Source: Prochlorococcus sp. HOT208_60m_808G21
Lineage (GTDB): Bacteria > Cyanobacteriota > Cyanobacteriia > PCC-6307 > Cyanobiaceae
Length of the DNA stretch: 64,000 bases
Assembly: GCA_002026015.1 (NCBI GenBank)
Contig: MWOY01000106.1
Coordinates: 1-64,000, forward strand
Direction of reading: 5' to 3'
Positions 50,856 through 60,464 of the stretch are shown piece by piece. Under the pieces are notes generated by a model. It made no database searches. It saw only the letters and a program-made list of their open reading frames with translations, and had not been told where the DNA came from. How positions within the stretch are numbered: position 1 is the first letter of the stretch; each line of letters begins with the position of its first letter. The translations under genes and the position numbers were made by a program.

Positions 50856-51371
50856 ATGAGGTATATTTTTGAAAATGTAAATAGTAATTATGATGAAGTG
50901 AAAGGATTAAATATTTTAAAATACTCAAGATGGATGATCTCTATTTTAAGAAGATCAGAAGAAATTGGAAAAGTTGAGTTACCAATCTGTTCAATAATTT
51001 TAGATGAGAGAGGAAGATGTATTGGAAGAGGTGTTAACAGGAGAAATACTAATAATGATCCATTAGGTCATGCTGAAATCATGGCATTAAGGCAGGCATC
51101 CTTAATAAAAAATGATTGGCGATTTAATGAATGTAGTATCATCACAAATTTAGAACCATGTACTATGTGTGCATCGGCACTTATTCAAGCAAGGATGGGT
51201 AAAGTTGTTTTTGGTGCCTACGATAAGAAAAGAGGTGGATTGGGTGGTTCAATTGACCTATCAAAGCATAAAAGTTCTCATCACAAAATGGAAATCGTAG
51301 GTGGTATTTTAGAAGATGAATGCAGTAAAAATTTACAATTATGGTTTAAAAAGTTGAGGACTCAAAAATAG
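50856..51371 (+). CDS. tadA: tRNA-specific adenosine deaminase / CDA-like zinc deaminase
   Basis: DPLGHAEIMALRQAS (HAE) and LEPCTMCASALIQARMGKVVFGAYDKKRGG (PCxxC). Confidence 0.88.
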   Translation: MRYIFENVNSNYDEVKGLNILKYSRWMISILRRSEEIGKVELPICSIILDERGRCIGRGVNRRNTNNDPLGHAEIMALRQASLIKNDWRFNECSIITNLEPCTMCASALIQARMGKVVFGAYDKKRGGLGGSIDLSKHKSSHHKMEIVGGILEDECSKNLQLWFKKLRTQK

Positions 51372-52530
51372 AATATTTTTTTAACTCAGTATCAAATAGG
51401 TTCAATAATCTTTCTACATTCTCCTCACTTGAGTTAAAGCCCATTAATCCTATTCGCCATACTTTACCAGACAATTCACCAAGTCCATTTCCTATTTCTA
51501 TTCCAAAGTTTCTTAAAAGATGATTTCTAAACCCATCTCCATCAACTGCAGGTGGTATCTTAACTGTTGTAAGAGTTGGCAATCGATAATCCTCTGATAC
51601 ATGTAATTCCATTCCTAGACTTTCTAAACCTTTCCAAAGTTTCTTTGCATTAGTATTATGCCTATACCAAACATTCTCTAAACCTTCATTTGCAATTAAT
51701 CGTAAACCTTCTCGAATAGCAAAATTCATATTTACAGGGGCAGTGTGATGGTATACGCGATCAGAACCCCAATATTTATTTAAAAGAGATAAATCTAAAT
51801 ACCAGTTAGGAACTTTTGTTTTTCTTGAACTTAATTTATCTTCAGCTCTCTTATTCATTGTAAAAGGACTTAGTCCAGGCGGGCAACTTAACCCTTTTTG
51901 GCTACAACTATACGCTAAATCTATTTTCCATTCATCAATCAATAGTTCTAGAGCCCCAAGGGAAGTAACTGCATCAACTAAAAACAAGCAGTTATTTTTT
52001 CTACATACTTCACCAATTCCATTAAGAGGTTGTAAAACACCACTAGATGTTTCAGCGTGAACAATTGCGAATATAGCTGGTTTTTTAGTCTCTATTTCAT
52101 ACTTAATTTCTTCATAAGAAAAGGATTCACCCCAAGGTTTTTCCATGACAGATACATCTGCTTTATATCGAGTTGCCATATCAACAAGTCTGTCTCCAAA
52201 ATATCCTTTTTTAGCGATAAGAATTTTTTCTCCTTCCTCTATAAAATTAGCTATTGAAGCTTCCATAGCTGCACTACCAGTACCACTCATTGGAAGAGTC
52301 AGGCGATTATTGCATTGCCAGGTATATCTTAGAAGTTGTTGAACATCAGACATCAATGAAATATATGCTTCATCTAAGTGACCAATCGGATTTAAGGAAA
52401 GAGCATTTAGAACTTCTGGATGTGCGTTTGAAGGACCAGGACCTAATAAAAGTCTAGAGGGAACATAAGTTTTTGAGAAATGAGATAAATTCTCTTCATT
52501 TAAAGCCGAAATAAGTTTTGCTTCTGTCAA
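51346..52530 (-). CDS. Alanine--glyoxylate / serine--pyruvate aminotransferase family (class V)
   Basis: LLLGPGPSNAHPEVLNAL; SGTGSAAMEASIANF; LVDAVTSLG; SCSQKGLSCPPGLSP. Confidence 0.9.
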   Translation of the reverse strand: MTEAKLISALNEENLSHFSKTYVPSRLLLGPGPSNAHPEVLNALSLNPIGHLDEAYISLMSDVQQLLRYTWQCNNRLTLPMSGTGSAAMEASIANFIEEGEKILIAKKGYFGDRLVDMATRYKADVSVMEKPWGESFSYEEIKYEIETKKPAIFAIVHAETSSGVLQPLNGIGEVCRKNNCLFLVDAVTSLGALELLIDEWKIDLAYSCSQKGLSCPPGLSPFTMNKRAEDKLSSRKTKVPNWYLDLSLLNKYWGSDRVYHHTAPVNMNFAIREGLRLIANEGLENVWYRHNTNAKKLWKGLESLGMELHVSEDYRLPTLTTVKIPPAVDGDGFRNHLLRNFGIEIGNGLGELSGKVWRIGLMGFNSSEENVERLLNLFDTELKKYSIFESSTF

Positions 52531-52680
52531 AGCATTACATTCAATTACTCTTAAATTAAACTAATATCGACACATAAGCGATATTTATTTAAAGAAATTC
52601 ATTCAATTTAAATATTTAGGTAAACAATTATTAAACTTATGACTTGAAACACTAAAAGAAGACATCAAGTCTTAAAAAAA

Positions 52681-52722
52681 GTTACCGTTGATACATAACA
52701 AGAATCATCAAGTTATTAATTT
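52681..52722 (+). promoter_or_regulatory. Candidate NtcA-activated promoter of glnA
   Basis: GTTACCGTTGATAC (GTT-N8-TAC, one mismatch to GTA-N8-TAC), followed ~22 bp downstream by TAATTT (TAN3T-type -10), just upstream of the glnA ATG at 52744. Confidence 0.5.
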
Positions 52723-52743
52723 CATAGAAGGTATTAAAAAATT

Positions 52744-54165
52744 ATGTCTAAATCTCCTCAAGATGTCTTAAGTCAAATTAAAGACGAAGGAATTGAACTC
52801 ATCGATTTAAAATTCACTGATATTCACGGAAAATGGCAACATTTAACTCTTACATCAGACATGATAGAGGAGGATTCTTTTACAGAAGGTTTGGCATTTG
52901 ATGGCTCATCAATAAGAGGTTGGAAAGCAATTAATGCCTCCGATATGTCAATGGTTCCCGATGCCAGTACAGCATGGATAGATCCTTTTTATAAACATAA
53001 AACTCTAAGTATGATTTGCTCTATTCAAGAGCCAAGAAGCGGGGAACCTTATGATAGGTGTCCAAGAGCTTTAGCTCAAAAGGCATTAAAATATTTAGAC
53101 TCGACTGGTATAGCAGATAATGCATTTTTTGGACCAGAACCAGAATTCTTTTTATTTGATGATGTTAGATATGACTCTAAAGAAGGTGGTTGTTTTTATA
53201 GCGTAGATACTATTGAAGCGCCATGGAATACAGGGAGAATTGAGGAAGGTGGAAACTTAGGATACAAAATACAATATAAAGAAGGATATTTTCCAGTAGC
53301 TCCAAATGATACTGCTCAAGATATCAGATCTGAAATGCTTCTTCTTATGGGTGAATTGGGTATCCCCACAGAAAAACATCATCATGAAGTTGCTGGTGCC
53401 GGCCAACACGAGCTTGGAATGAAATTTGATTCGTTAATAAATGCTGCTGATAACGTTATGACTTATAAATATGTTGTCAGAAATGTTGCAAAAAAATATG
53501 GAAAAACAGCAACATTTATGCCCAAGCCTGTTTTTAACGATAACGGAACAGGAATGCATGTTCACCAAAGTTTATGGAAGAGTGGACAGCCTCTATTCTT
53601 TGGTGAAGGATCATATGCAAATTTATCTCAAACAGCAAGATGGTACATAGGAGGCATACTTAAACATGCACCTTCATTCCTAGCATTTACTAACCCAACT
53701 ACAAATAGTTATAAACGATTGGTTCCAGGATTCGAAGCACCTGTAAATCTTGTTTATTCTGAGGGTAATAGATCAGCTGCAGTAAGAATACCTTTAACAG
53801 GTCCAAGCCCTAAGGCTAAAAGATTAGAATTCAGATCAGGCGATGCACTTGCAAACCCTTATTTGGCATTCTCTGTAATGATGCTTGCTGGTATTGATGG
53901 AATCAAAAATCAAATTGATCCTGGTGACGGAGTAGATGTAGATTTATTTGAACTTCCAGCTGATGAACTTGCAAAAATTGATACGGTACCTTCCTCTCTA
54001 AATGATTCCCTTAATGCGTTAAAAGCAGATAAGGATTATTTATTAGCTGGTGGAGTATTTACTGAAGATTTTATTGATAACTTTATCGATATAAAATACG
54101 AAGAGGTACAACAACTAAGACAAAGGCCACATCCACATGAATTCTTCATGTACTACGATGCATAA
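52744..54165 (+). CDS. glnA: Type I glutamine synthetase
   Basis: [65 protein letters not shown]. Confidence 0.98.
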   Translation: MSKSPQDVLSQIKDEGIELIDLKFTDIHGKWQHLTLTSDMIEEDSFTEGLAFDGSSIRGWKAINASDMSMVPDASTAWIDPFYKHKTLSMICSIQEPRSGEPYDRCPRALAQKALKYLDSTGIADNAFFGPEPEFFLFDDVRYDSKEGGCFYSVDTIEAPWNTGRIEEGGNLGYKIQYKEGYFPVAPNDTAQDIRSEMLLLMGELGIPTEKHHHEVAGAGQHELGMKFDSLINAADNVMTYKYVVRNVAKKYGKTATFMPKPVFNDNGTGMHVHQSLWKSGQPLFFGEGSYANLSQTARWYIGGILKHAPSFLAFTNPTTNSYKRLVPGFEAPVNLVYSEGNRSAAVRIPLTGPSPKAKRLEFRSGDALANPYLAFSVMMLAGIDGIKNQIDPGDGVDVDLFELPADELAKIDTVPSSLNDSLNALKADKDYLLAGGVFTEDFIDNFIDIKYEEVQQLRQRPHPHEFFMYYDA

Positions 54166-54190
54166 TTAAAAGAACTCATTAGTTTAAATT

Positions 54191-54239
54191 AATCAATTTG
54201 AGAAATATCACAAAATGTTCTCAAATTGATTTTTTTTTT
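54191..54239 (+). terminator. Rho-independent terminator downstream of glnA
   Basis: AATCAATTTGAGAA ... TTCTCAAATTGATT (perfect 14 bp arms) followed by a T run. Confidence 0.9.
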
Positions 54240-54267
54240 GTTGGAATATATGTATATAAATTGAAAA

Positions 54268-55323
54268 ATGGCTAGAGAATCTATTTCAAAAATTGCATAT
54301 AAAACGCTACAACAAAGTAAAAGCATTGCAGGTTTTGCTCACAAGCAGATCAGTTCAAGATTAATGAATTTTATTCTTCCCGATTCAAAGCTTGAAAATT
54401 TTGATATAGATAAGAATCTTTTAATACAAATCCAAAATTCAATGGATCTTTTAAGAGAAGAAGATTGGAATGACGCAGAAAAAAATATATACCCAAAAAA
54501 ATTATTATTTGACGAACCATGGCTTAGATATTTAACTCAATATCCTAAAATTTGGCTCGATATGCCTAATACATGGGATAGACGCAGAAAACAAAACTTT
54601 GATGATCTTCCAAAATCTATTGATAAAGATAATTATCCTCAATATTACTTAAGAAATTTTCATCATCAAACTGATGGTTATTTATCAGATTTTTCAGCTA
54701 GCATCTATGACCTACAAGTAGAGATACTTTTTAATGGAAGTGCTGATTCAATGAGGAGAAGAATAATTAAGCCAATAAAAGAAGGGCTTGAAATTTTTAG
54801 CGATAGAAAAAAAAGTTCCATAAATATACTTGATGTGGCTACAGGATCAGGAAGAACATTAAAACAATTAAGAGCGGCATTTCCTAAAGAAAAAATTACA
54901 GGACTTGATTTATCTGATTCATACCTAAAAGAGGCAAGTAGATATATTTCAGATTTAGATGGAGATTTAATTCAGTTAATAAAAGGTAACGCTGAAGAAT
55001 TACCTTTTGAAAATGATAGTTTTCAATGCATTTCTTGTGTTTACTTATTTCATGAATTACCTAGAACAATTAGAGCTAAAGTATTAAATGAATTTTTTAG
55101 AGTTCTTGAACCTGGGGGAATCTTAGTTTTAGCAGATTCAATTCAAATAAGTGATTCTCCTGACTTTACATCTGTAATGGAAAGCTTTTATAAATCATTT
55201 CATGAGCCTTTTTATTGTGATTACATAAAAGAGGATATAAATTCTAAAATAGAGGAAGTAGGGTTTAAAAATGTAAAATCAAATTCCTTTTTTATGACCA
55301 AAGTATGGTCTGCGGTAAAGTAA
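54268..55323 (+). CDS. SAM-dependent methyltransferase (class I)
   Basis: ILDVATGSGRTLKQLRAAFP; GNAEELPFENDSFQCISCVYLFHELP; LEPGGILVLADS. Confidence 0.9.
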   Translation: MARESISKIAYKTLQQSKSIAGFAHKQISSRLMNFILPDSKLENFDIDKNLLIQIQNSMDLLREEDWNDAEKNIYPKKLLFDEPWLRYLTQYPKIWLDMPNTWDRRRKQNFDDLPKSIDKDNYPQYYLRNFHHQTDGYLSDFSASIYDLQVEILFNGSADSMRRRIIKPIKEGLEIFSDRKKSSINILDVATGSGRTLKQLRAAFPKEKITGLDLSDSYLKEASRYISDLDGDLIQLIKGNAEELPFENDSFQCISCVYLFHELPRTIRAKVLNEFFRVLEPGGILVLADSIQISDSPDFTSVMESFYKSFHEPFYCDYIKEDINSKIEEVGFKNVKSNSFFMTKVWSAVK

Positions 55324-55335
55324 ATAAAAACTTCT

Positions 55336-55599
55336 ATGACCTTTTGGGATAAAGATACTATTCAGCTTGTTCAAAGTCTTAATGACAAATTAAAAATTGA
55401 TCATTCTAATTGGCATAAAGATAAAGGAAATAAATATAAAAGATCTGCAGAACTAATTTCGGCGGGATTATGTCATCTAATTATTTCTTGTAATGAGAAG
55501 GAAACTATTGAGTATATAGAAGAAAGTATTAAATGGTTAAAAGAAATTAATGTAGATCAACCTTGCCCTAGTAAAAATCACCTTTTTAAGGCTAACTGA
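55336..55599 (+). CDS. Small conserved cyanobacterial-type protein (DUF6439-like)
   Basis: 87 aa ORF with ATG start; KRSAELISAGLCHLIISC...ESIKWLKEI. Confidence 0.65.
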   Translation: MTFWDKDTIQLVQSLNDKLKIDHSNWHKDKGNKYKRSAELISAGLCHLIISCNEKETIEYIEESIKWLKEINVDQPCPSKNHLFKAN

Positions 55600-56012
55600 A
55601 GCCTATTACCTTTACTACTCCATCTAATATCATCAAAACATTCATTAATAATGTAAAGGCCACGGCCATTAACACTACTTATTTTTTTTGGTAATTTGTA
55701 GTCTCTTTTTTTTATTTCTAAACCATTACCTTGATCTTGAATTTGCCAAACACACCAATTAGGAGTAATAATTCTTCTTACTCTAATATTTTTTTTAGGA
55801 TCTAATTTATTTCCATGTTTTACTGCGTTAACTAGAGCTTCATGTAAACCAAGTTTTATAAGATAGCTTGATTGAGAATTTTTAATAGGTTCTAATAATT
55901 GATCTACAAATTCATTTAACTGTAATGATGATTCGAATTCGTAGTTTGACCAGTTAATCTTTGGTCTTTTAAAAAATTTTTTTAAAATATTTTTGCCCCG
56001 AAATAAGGACAT
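55578..56012 (-). CDS. Anti-sigma-factor-type ATP-binding protein (RsbW-like GHKL ATPase)
   Basis: N-box HEALVNAVKHGN, G1 QIQDQGNGLEI, G2 VNGRGLYIINECFD. Confidence 0.87.
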   Translation of the reverse strand: MSLFRGKNILKKFFKRPKINWSNYEFESSLQLNEFVDQLLEPIKNSQSSYLIKLGLHEALVNAVKHGNKLDPKKNIRVRRIITPNWCVWQIQDQGNGLEIKKRDYKLPKKISSVNGRGLYIINECFDDIRWSSKGNRLQLALKR

Positions 56013-56060
56013 AATAATATTTTGATACTGTCTTTATTTTAACTTATTAAATAACTCAAT

Positions 56061-56780
56061 TTAAAGAATATTATTATGTCTCTCTGCAATAGCAGGATGC
56101 CGTAGGATGGAGTCCATAAGTCTTACTCCTCTTAGTTGATTTATTAATGGCATATGTCCATCTGGAGCATCCAATGACCAGCAAAAAGATCCTGGATATC
56201 TAGTCCATAAGCCATCTTTTTTCCAACCTATTTTCGGCCACATTAATTCATATTTTTTCCCTACTGATTTTAATATCTTTGCCTGAATTGAGAATCCAAA
56301 TCTGCCAGTAGAATAAATAGTCCATAATCTATCTATTGTTTCTAGATCTTTACCTGACATATTCTTAACTTCACTATAGAAAACATATCCACGTTTTTCA
56401 GCCAATTTTCCAGCTAATTTACGCAAATAGGAACTTGTTAATCTATCTGCCTCTTCAAATTTTTGCTCAACCAACATCAATTGCAAATCTTCATAATTAA
56501 TATCAATATTTGAATATGTATTAAACCAATTATTGAATTTAGAGTTCTCAAAGAAATCAGGTTTAAATTTTTTTAAAACTTGCAATATCCAACCAGCAGC
56601 CCAGTCATCTCCATCGCTATCAAAAATATCAAACAATGAAGGGCCAAGATTAAATATATTTTCGAATTCAGATTCTATTTGAGTTAATAAATTTATTCTT
56701 TTTCTTTGATTGGAATCAACAAATTTTTTTATCAGATTTAATGTAGCATTATTATGGTTATCTTGTACTTTGTTATCCAT
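56061..56780 (-). CDS. GUN4 domain protein
   Basis: LQLMLVEQKFEEADRLTSSYLRKLAG...LETIDRLWTIYSTGRFGFSIQAKILKSVGKKYELMWPKIGWKKDG...YPGSFCWSLDAPDGHMPLINQLRGVRLMDSIL. Confidence 0.93.
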   Translation of the reverse strand: MDNKVQDNHNNATLNLIKKFVDSNQRKRINLLTQIESEFENIFNLGPSLFDIFDSDGDDWAAGWILQVLKKFKPDFFENSKFNNWFNTYSNIDINYEDLQLMLVEQKFEEADRLTSSYLRKLAGKLAEKRGYVFYSEVKNMSGKDLETIDRLWTIYSTGRFGFSIQAKILKSVGKKYELMWPKIGWKKDGLWTRYPGSFCWSLDAPDGHMPLINQLRGVRLMDSILRHPAIAERHNNIL

Positions 56781-56816
56781 TTTAAAAAATCAATCTAAAA
56801 AAATAAAAAACTATCC

Positions 56817-57857
56817 ATGTATTTCAAAAGAAAAGAACTAGAGAAATTTAGAAGTTTTAAAGGACCACTTATAGATGTTAGAAGCCCAAGTGAATATTAT
56901 AAAGGACATCTGCCTAATTCTATTAACATTCCACTATTTGATAATGATGAGAGATCTATAATTGGCACGATTTATAAAAAAGAGGGAAGAAAACAAGCAG
57001 TTATAGAGGGATTAACATTTTTTGAAAAAAAAATGGAATTACTACTTGATAATTTATTCAAGAGTATTGAGTCTTATAAAATTATTCATAATAAAAATAA
57101 TAAATTTTTTATCAGAATTTATTGTTCTAGAGGAGGAATGCGTTCACAAAGCATTGCTTGGCTAATAGAAAAATATAAATTAAATCCAATAACACTTAAG
57201 GGAGGATACAAAATATATAGAAGATGGGTATTAGATAGTTTCTCAAAAAAGTTAAATTTAGTTGTTATTGGCGGAAAAACAGGAACAGGTAAGACTAGAT
57301 TATTATCATTACTAGAGAAATATAAATATCAAACTATTGATCTTGAAGGATTTGCTTGTCATAGAGGCAGTACATTTGGTGGTTTAGGAATGAAAGAACA
57401 ACCTTCTAATGAACAATTTGAAAATATAATTGCAGAAAAATTAAATTCTTTTAAATGTTCTAATAATATTTTTGTAGAAGCTGAAAGTGCAAATATAGGT
57501 AAATGCAAAATTCCTCATGAATTTTTCAATCAGATGAAACATTCAAGGAGAATTGAAATTTTAAGGAGCGAATCAAACAGGTTAAATGAGTTAATAGATA
57601 CTTATAGTGTTTTTAAGAAAGAAGAACTCCAGGAATCTGTATTAAGGATAAAAAAAAGATTAGGACCACAAAGAACAAAAATAGCTCTTGAATCAATTAA
57701 TAATGAGAAATGGGACTTAGTTTGCAAATCTGTTCTAGATTATTACGATAAGTGTTATGAATTTGAAAAGGTTGGCAAAACAAATATAAGGTTATTAGAT
57801 TTAACCGACAAAAAATATGATGAAAGGATTCTAGAATTAATAAATAATGTTTTATAA
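56817..57857 (+). CDS. mnmH: tRNA 2-selenouridine synthase (rhodanese + P-loop)
   Basis: IDVRSPSEYYKGHLPNSINIPLFDNDERSIIGTIYKKEGRKQAVIEG; IYCSRGGMRSQSIAWLI; GGKTGTGKT. Confidence 0.93.
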   Translation: MYFKRKELEKFRSFKGPLIDVRSPSEYYKGHLPNSINIPLFDNDERSIIGTIYKKEGRKQAVIEGLTFFEKKMELLLDNLFKSIESYKIIHNKNNKFFIRIYCSRGGMRSQSIAWLIEKYKLNPITLKGGYKIYRRWVLDSFSKKLNLVVIGGKTGTGKTRLLSLLEKYKYQTIDLEGFACHRGSTFGGLGMKEQPSNEQFENIIAEKLNSFKCSNNIFVEAESANIGKCKIPHEFFNQMKHSRRIEILRSESNRLNELIDTYSVFKKEELQESVLRIKKRLGPQRTKIALESINNEKWDLVCKSVLDYYDKCYEFEKVGKTNIRLLDLTDKKYDERILELINNVL

Positions 57858-57917
57858 AATGATTACAAACGAATGTGAAAAATATTTCCTAAGATAAAAA
57901 ATTATTAACCGAATATT

Positions 57918-58271
57918 ATGACAGCAAATAAAACTGCAAAAATACAATTTTATGAGGGTACTGATGAACCAGTAGTGCCAGAAATAAGACTCACTAGGAG
58001 TAAAGATGGTACCACCGGCCAAGCATTATTTTTGTTCGAAAAACCTCAGGCATTATCTTCCATTACAGACGGTGAAATCACAGGTATGCGTATGATTGAT
58101 TCCGAAGGTGAAATATTAACTAGGGAAGTTAAAGTAAAGTTTGTTGATGGAGAACCAATATTTTTAGAAGCAGTATATATTTGGAAGAACACAGCTGACT
58201 TTGATAGATTTATGAGATTTGCAAATAGTTATGCCAAATCAAATGGATTAGGATATTCTGAAAAGAAGTAG
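57918..58271 (+). CDS. psb28: Photosystem II assembly protein Psb28
   Basis: [39 protein letters not shown]...[17 protein letters not shown]. Confidence 0.95.
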   Translation: MTANKTAKIQFYEGTDEPVVPEIRLTRSKDGTTGQALFLFEKPQALSSITDGEITGMRMIDSEGEILTREVKVKFVDGEPIFLEAVYIWKNTADFDRFMRFANSYAKSNGLGYSEKK

Positions 58272-58284
58272 AATATTGTGAAAA

Positions 58285-59328
58285 TTGAGTAGTTCTTCAT
58301 ATTTCAAATTATTAGTAATTTTAATAACTTCGTTAATAGTTTGGACTCTAAGAGATTTTCTCCTATTAATAATTTGTTCCTTAGTAATTTCAAATATTGT
58401 ATGTAATTTATGTAATCAAATACAAAAGGGTTTGAAAATCCCCCGACCGCTATCATTGTTTCTTGTGTTAACTGTTATATCAGTAATAGTATTTACTATT
58501 ATTATTCTTGTATTGCCTCCGTTTATAAAAGAATTCAATGAAATACTAGTTGATATTCCAAATGGTTTATCAAAAATAAATATTTTGATTAACACAAATC
58601 TGAATAAATTTAATGTTTTACTATATGGTGAACAATCAGAAAATGTTATAGACATTTTCAGTCTTATAAATAATGTAGTAACTATTCCAGATGCCTCAAC
58701 TATTGCAAAAGCTATTCAAGAAAGTTTTAAAAATTTAATAAATATAGCGGGGAATCTTGGTTCAGGTCTTTTGAAATTAATATTCGTATTAGCAGTTAGT
58801 TTAATGATTTCTATTGAACCAAAACAATATAAAGAAAATATACTTCTATTAATTCCAAAAAATTATCGCAACAAATTTAGAAATATTCTGGAAAAATGCA
58901 ATACCGCATTAGCAAATTGGACCTTTTCTATGGTCATAAGCTCATTATCAGTAGGTCTATTATCATTAATAGTTCTGTCTATATTAGACGTTAAATATGT
59001 TGTCTCAAATGCTTTAATAGCGATGGTTCTTAACATTATTCCAAATATAGGTCCAGTTATTAGTGGTATATTTCCTATCTCAATTGCACTATTAGATAAT
59101 TTTTGGAAGCCACTGGCCGTATTAGGAGCATATGTAATCATTCAAAATATTGAAAGCTATATAATAATGCCATCTATAATGAAGAAAAAAGCAAACGTAC
59201 TTCCTGGCTTGACATTAATTTCGCAATTTGGGTTTACCTTCATTTTTGGTCCATTAGGCTTAATTCTGTCTCTTCCATTAGCTGTAGTAATTCAAGTTTT
59301 AATCAAGGAATTATTTAAAGATATTTAA
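58285..59328 (+). CDS. AI-2E family (PerM/UPF0118) membrane protein
   Basis: LVILITSLIVWTLRDFLLLII; NIIPNIGPVISGIFPISIAL; IIQNIESYIIMPSIMKKKANVLPGLTL; TTG start. Confidence 0.88.
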   Translation: MSSSSYFKLLVILITSLIVWTLRDFLLLIICSLVISNIVCNLCNQIQKGLKIPRPLSLFLVLTVISVIVFTIIILVLPPFIKEFNEILVDIPNGLSKINILINTNLNKFNVLLYGEQSENVIDIFSLINNVVTIPDASTIAKAIQESFKNLINIAGNLGSGLLKLIFVLAVSLMISIEPKQYKENILLLIPKNYRNKFRNILEKCNTALANWTFSMVISSLSVGLLSLIVLSILDVKYVVSNALIAMVLNIIPNIGPVISGIFPISIALLDNFWKPLAVLGAYVIIQNIESYIIMPSIMKKKANVLPGLTLISQFGFTFIFGPLGLILSLPLAVVIQVLIKELFKDI

Positions 59329-59331
59329 AAA

Positions 59332-59511
59332 CTACTTTATTTTTTTATATAAATATGGGTAAGAAAAAAGTATAAAGAAAGCTAAGGGATGTTTACCAAT
59401 AGCAAAATATAGTGAATTAAAAGTAAAATGATCAGATAATATTCTTAGCTCAGTAGAAAGTTCTATTAAAACTAAAGAAAATAAAATTATCAAATAGTAA
59501 TTCAATTTCAT
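59332..59511 (-). CDS. Small conserved-looking protein, 59 aa (just below ORF-track cutoff)
   Basis: Manual translation: MKLNYYLIILFSLVLIELSTELRILSDHFTFNSLYFAIGKHPLAFFILFSYPYLYKKIK*; two hydrophobic segments; fills the gap between two convergent genes. Confidence 0.7.
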   Translation of the reverse strand: MKLNYYLIILFSLVLIELSTELRILSDHFTFNSLYFAIGKHPLAFFILFSYPYLYKKIK

Positions 59512-59529
59512 AAAATTAGAAGCCTAATC

Positions 59530-60444
59530 TCAGTCTTTAAGCAACAAAGATGGAGCCAATAAAATACTTGAATAACTTCCAACAATAATTCCTAATGATA
59601 AGGCAAAAGAAAACCAAAATAGTGAGTAAGATCCAAATAAAATTATGCTTAATAAAGGAATAAGGGTTGTAATACTTGTAAACGTTGTTCTCCTAAATGA
59701 TTCGTTAACTGATAATTGAATAGTTTCGTTATAGCCTTCTTTCTTTGATTTTAAATTCTCACGAATTCTATCAAAAATAACAACAGTATCATTTACAGAG
59801 TAACCTGCAATAGTTAGCAATGACACAGCAAATAAACTATTTACCTCCACAGATAATGTAATTCCCAACCAAGAAAATATACCGAAAACAATTAATAAAT
59901 CATGGAATAAAGCTAATAATGCAAATAATGCATATTTTTTGTCAAATCTAATTGTTATATATAAAGATATTGCAAATAAAGAAACTAACAATGAAGTAAC
60001 ACAATTAGTAAGTAATCTTTTCCCAAGCTTTGGACCTATTAATCTTGAGTCCTTACTCTCATAATTCAAAGGTCCAACAATATTATCAAGATTAGAAATC
60101 AGATTATTTGATTCTTCGATACTTAAATAAGGTGTTCTTATTGAAATTATTTTGTTATTATTTTGGAATTGTAATTTAAGATTATTTAAAACTTTTTGAT
60201 TTTTAGAGATCTCTTTTAAATTTTCATAAACTGAATCTGGGGAAAGATTAGAACATTCCGTTTCACAAACTCTTTCTATCCTTAGTTCATTTCCACCAAC
60301 AAAATCCATTCCTAAATTTATAGGTTTCTTATAAGAAGTATACAAAGTAGAATATATAATTCCCAGAAGACTCAATAAAATAAGAACAGTTGAAAAACCA
60401 ATTATCCTTTTTTTGTTTTTTATTAATTCAAGATTGTATTTCAT
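59530..60444 (-). CDS. secF: Protein translocase subunit SecF
   Basis: NLGMDFVGGNELRIE; AGYSVNDTVVIFDRIRENLK; FRRTTFTSITTLIPLLSI. Confidence 0.96.
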   Translation of the reverse strand: MKYNLELIKNKKRIIGFSTVLILLSLLGIIYSTLYTSYKKPINLGMDFVGGNELRIERVCETECSNLSPDSVYENLKEISKNQKVLNNLKLQFQNNNKIISIRTPYLSIEESNNLISNLDNIVGPLNYESKDSRLIGPKLGKRLLTNCVTSLLVSLFAISLYITIRFDKKYALFALLALFHDLLIVFGIFSWLGITLSVEVNSLFAVSLLTIAGYSVNDTVVIFDRIRENLKSKKEGYNETIQLSVNESFRRTTFTSITTLIPLLSIILFGSYSLFWFSFALSLGIIVGSYSSILLAPSLLLKD

Positions 60445-60464
60445 GGGAAATTATAATTAAAAAT

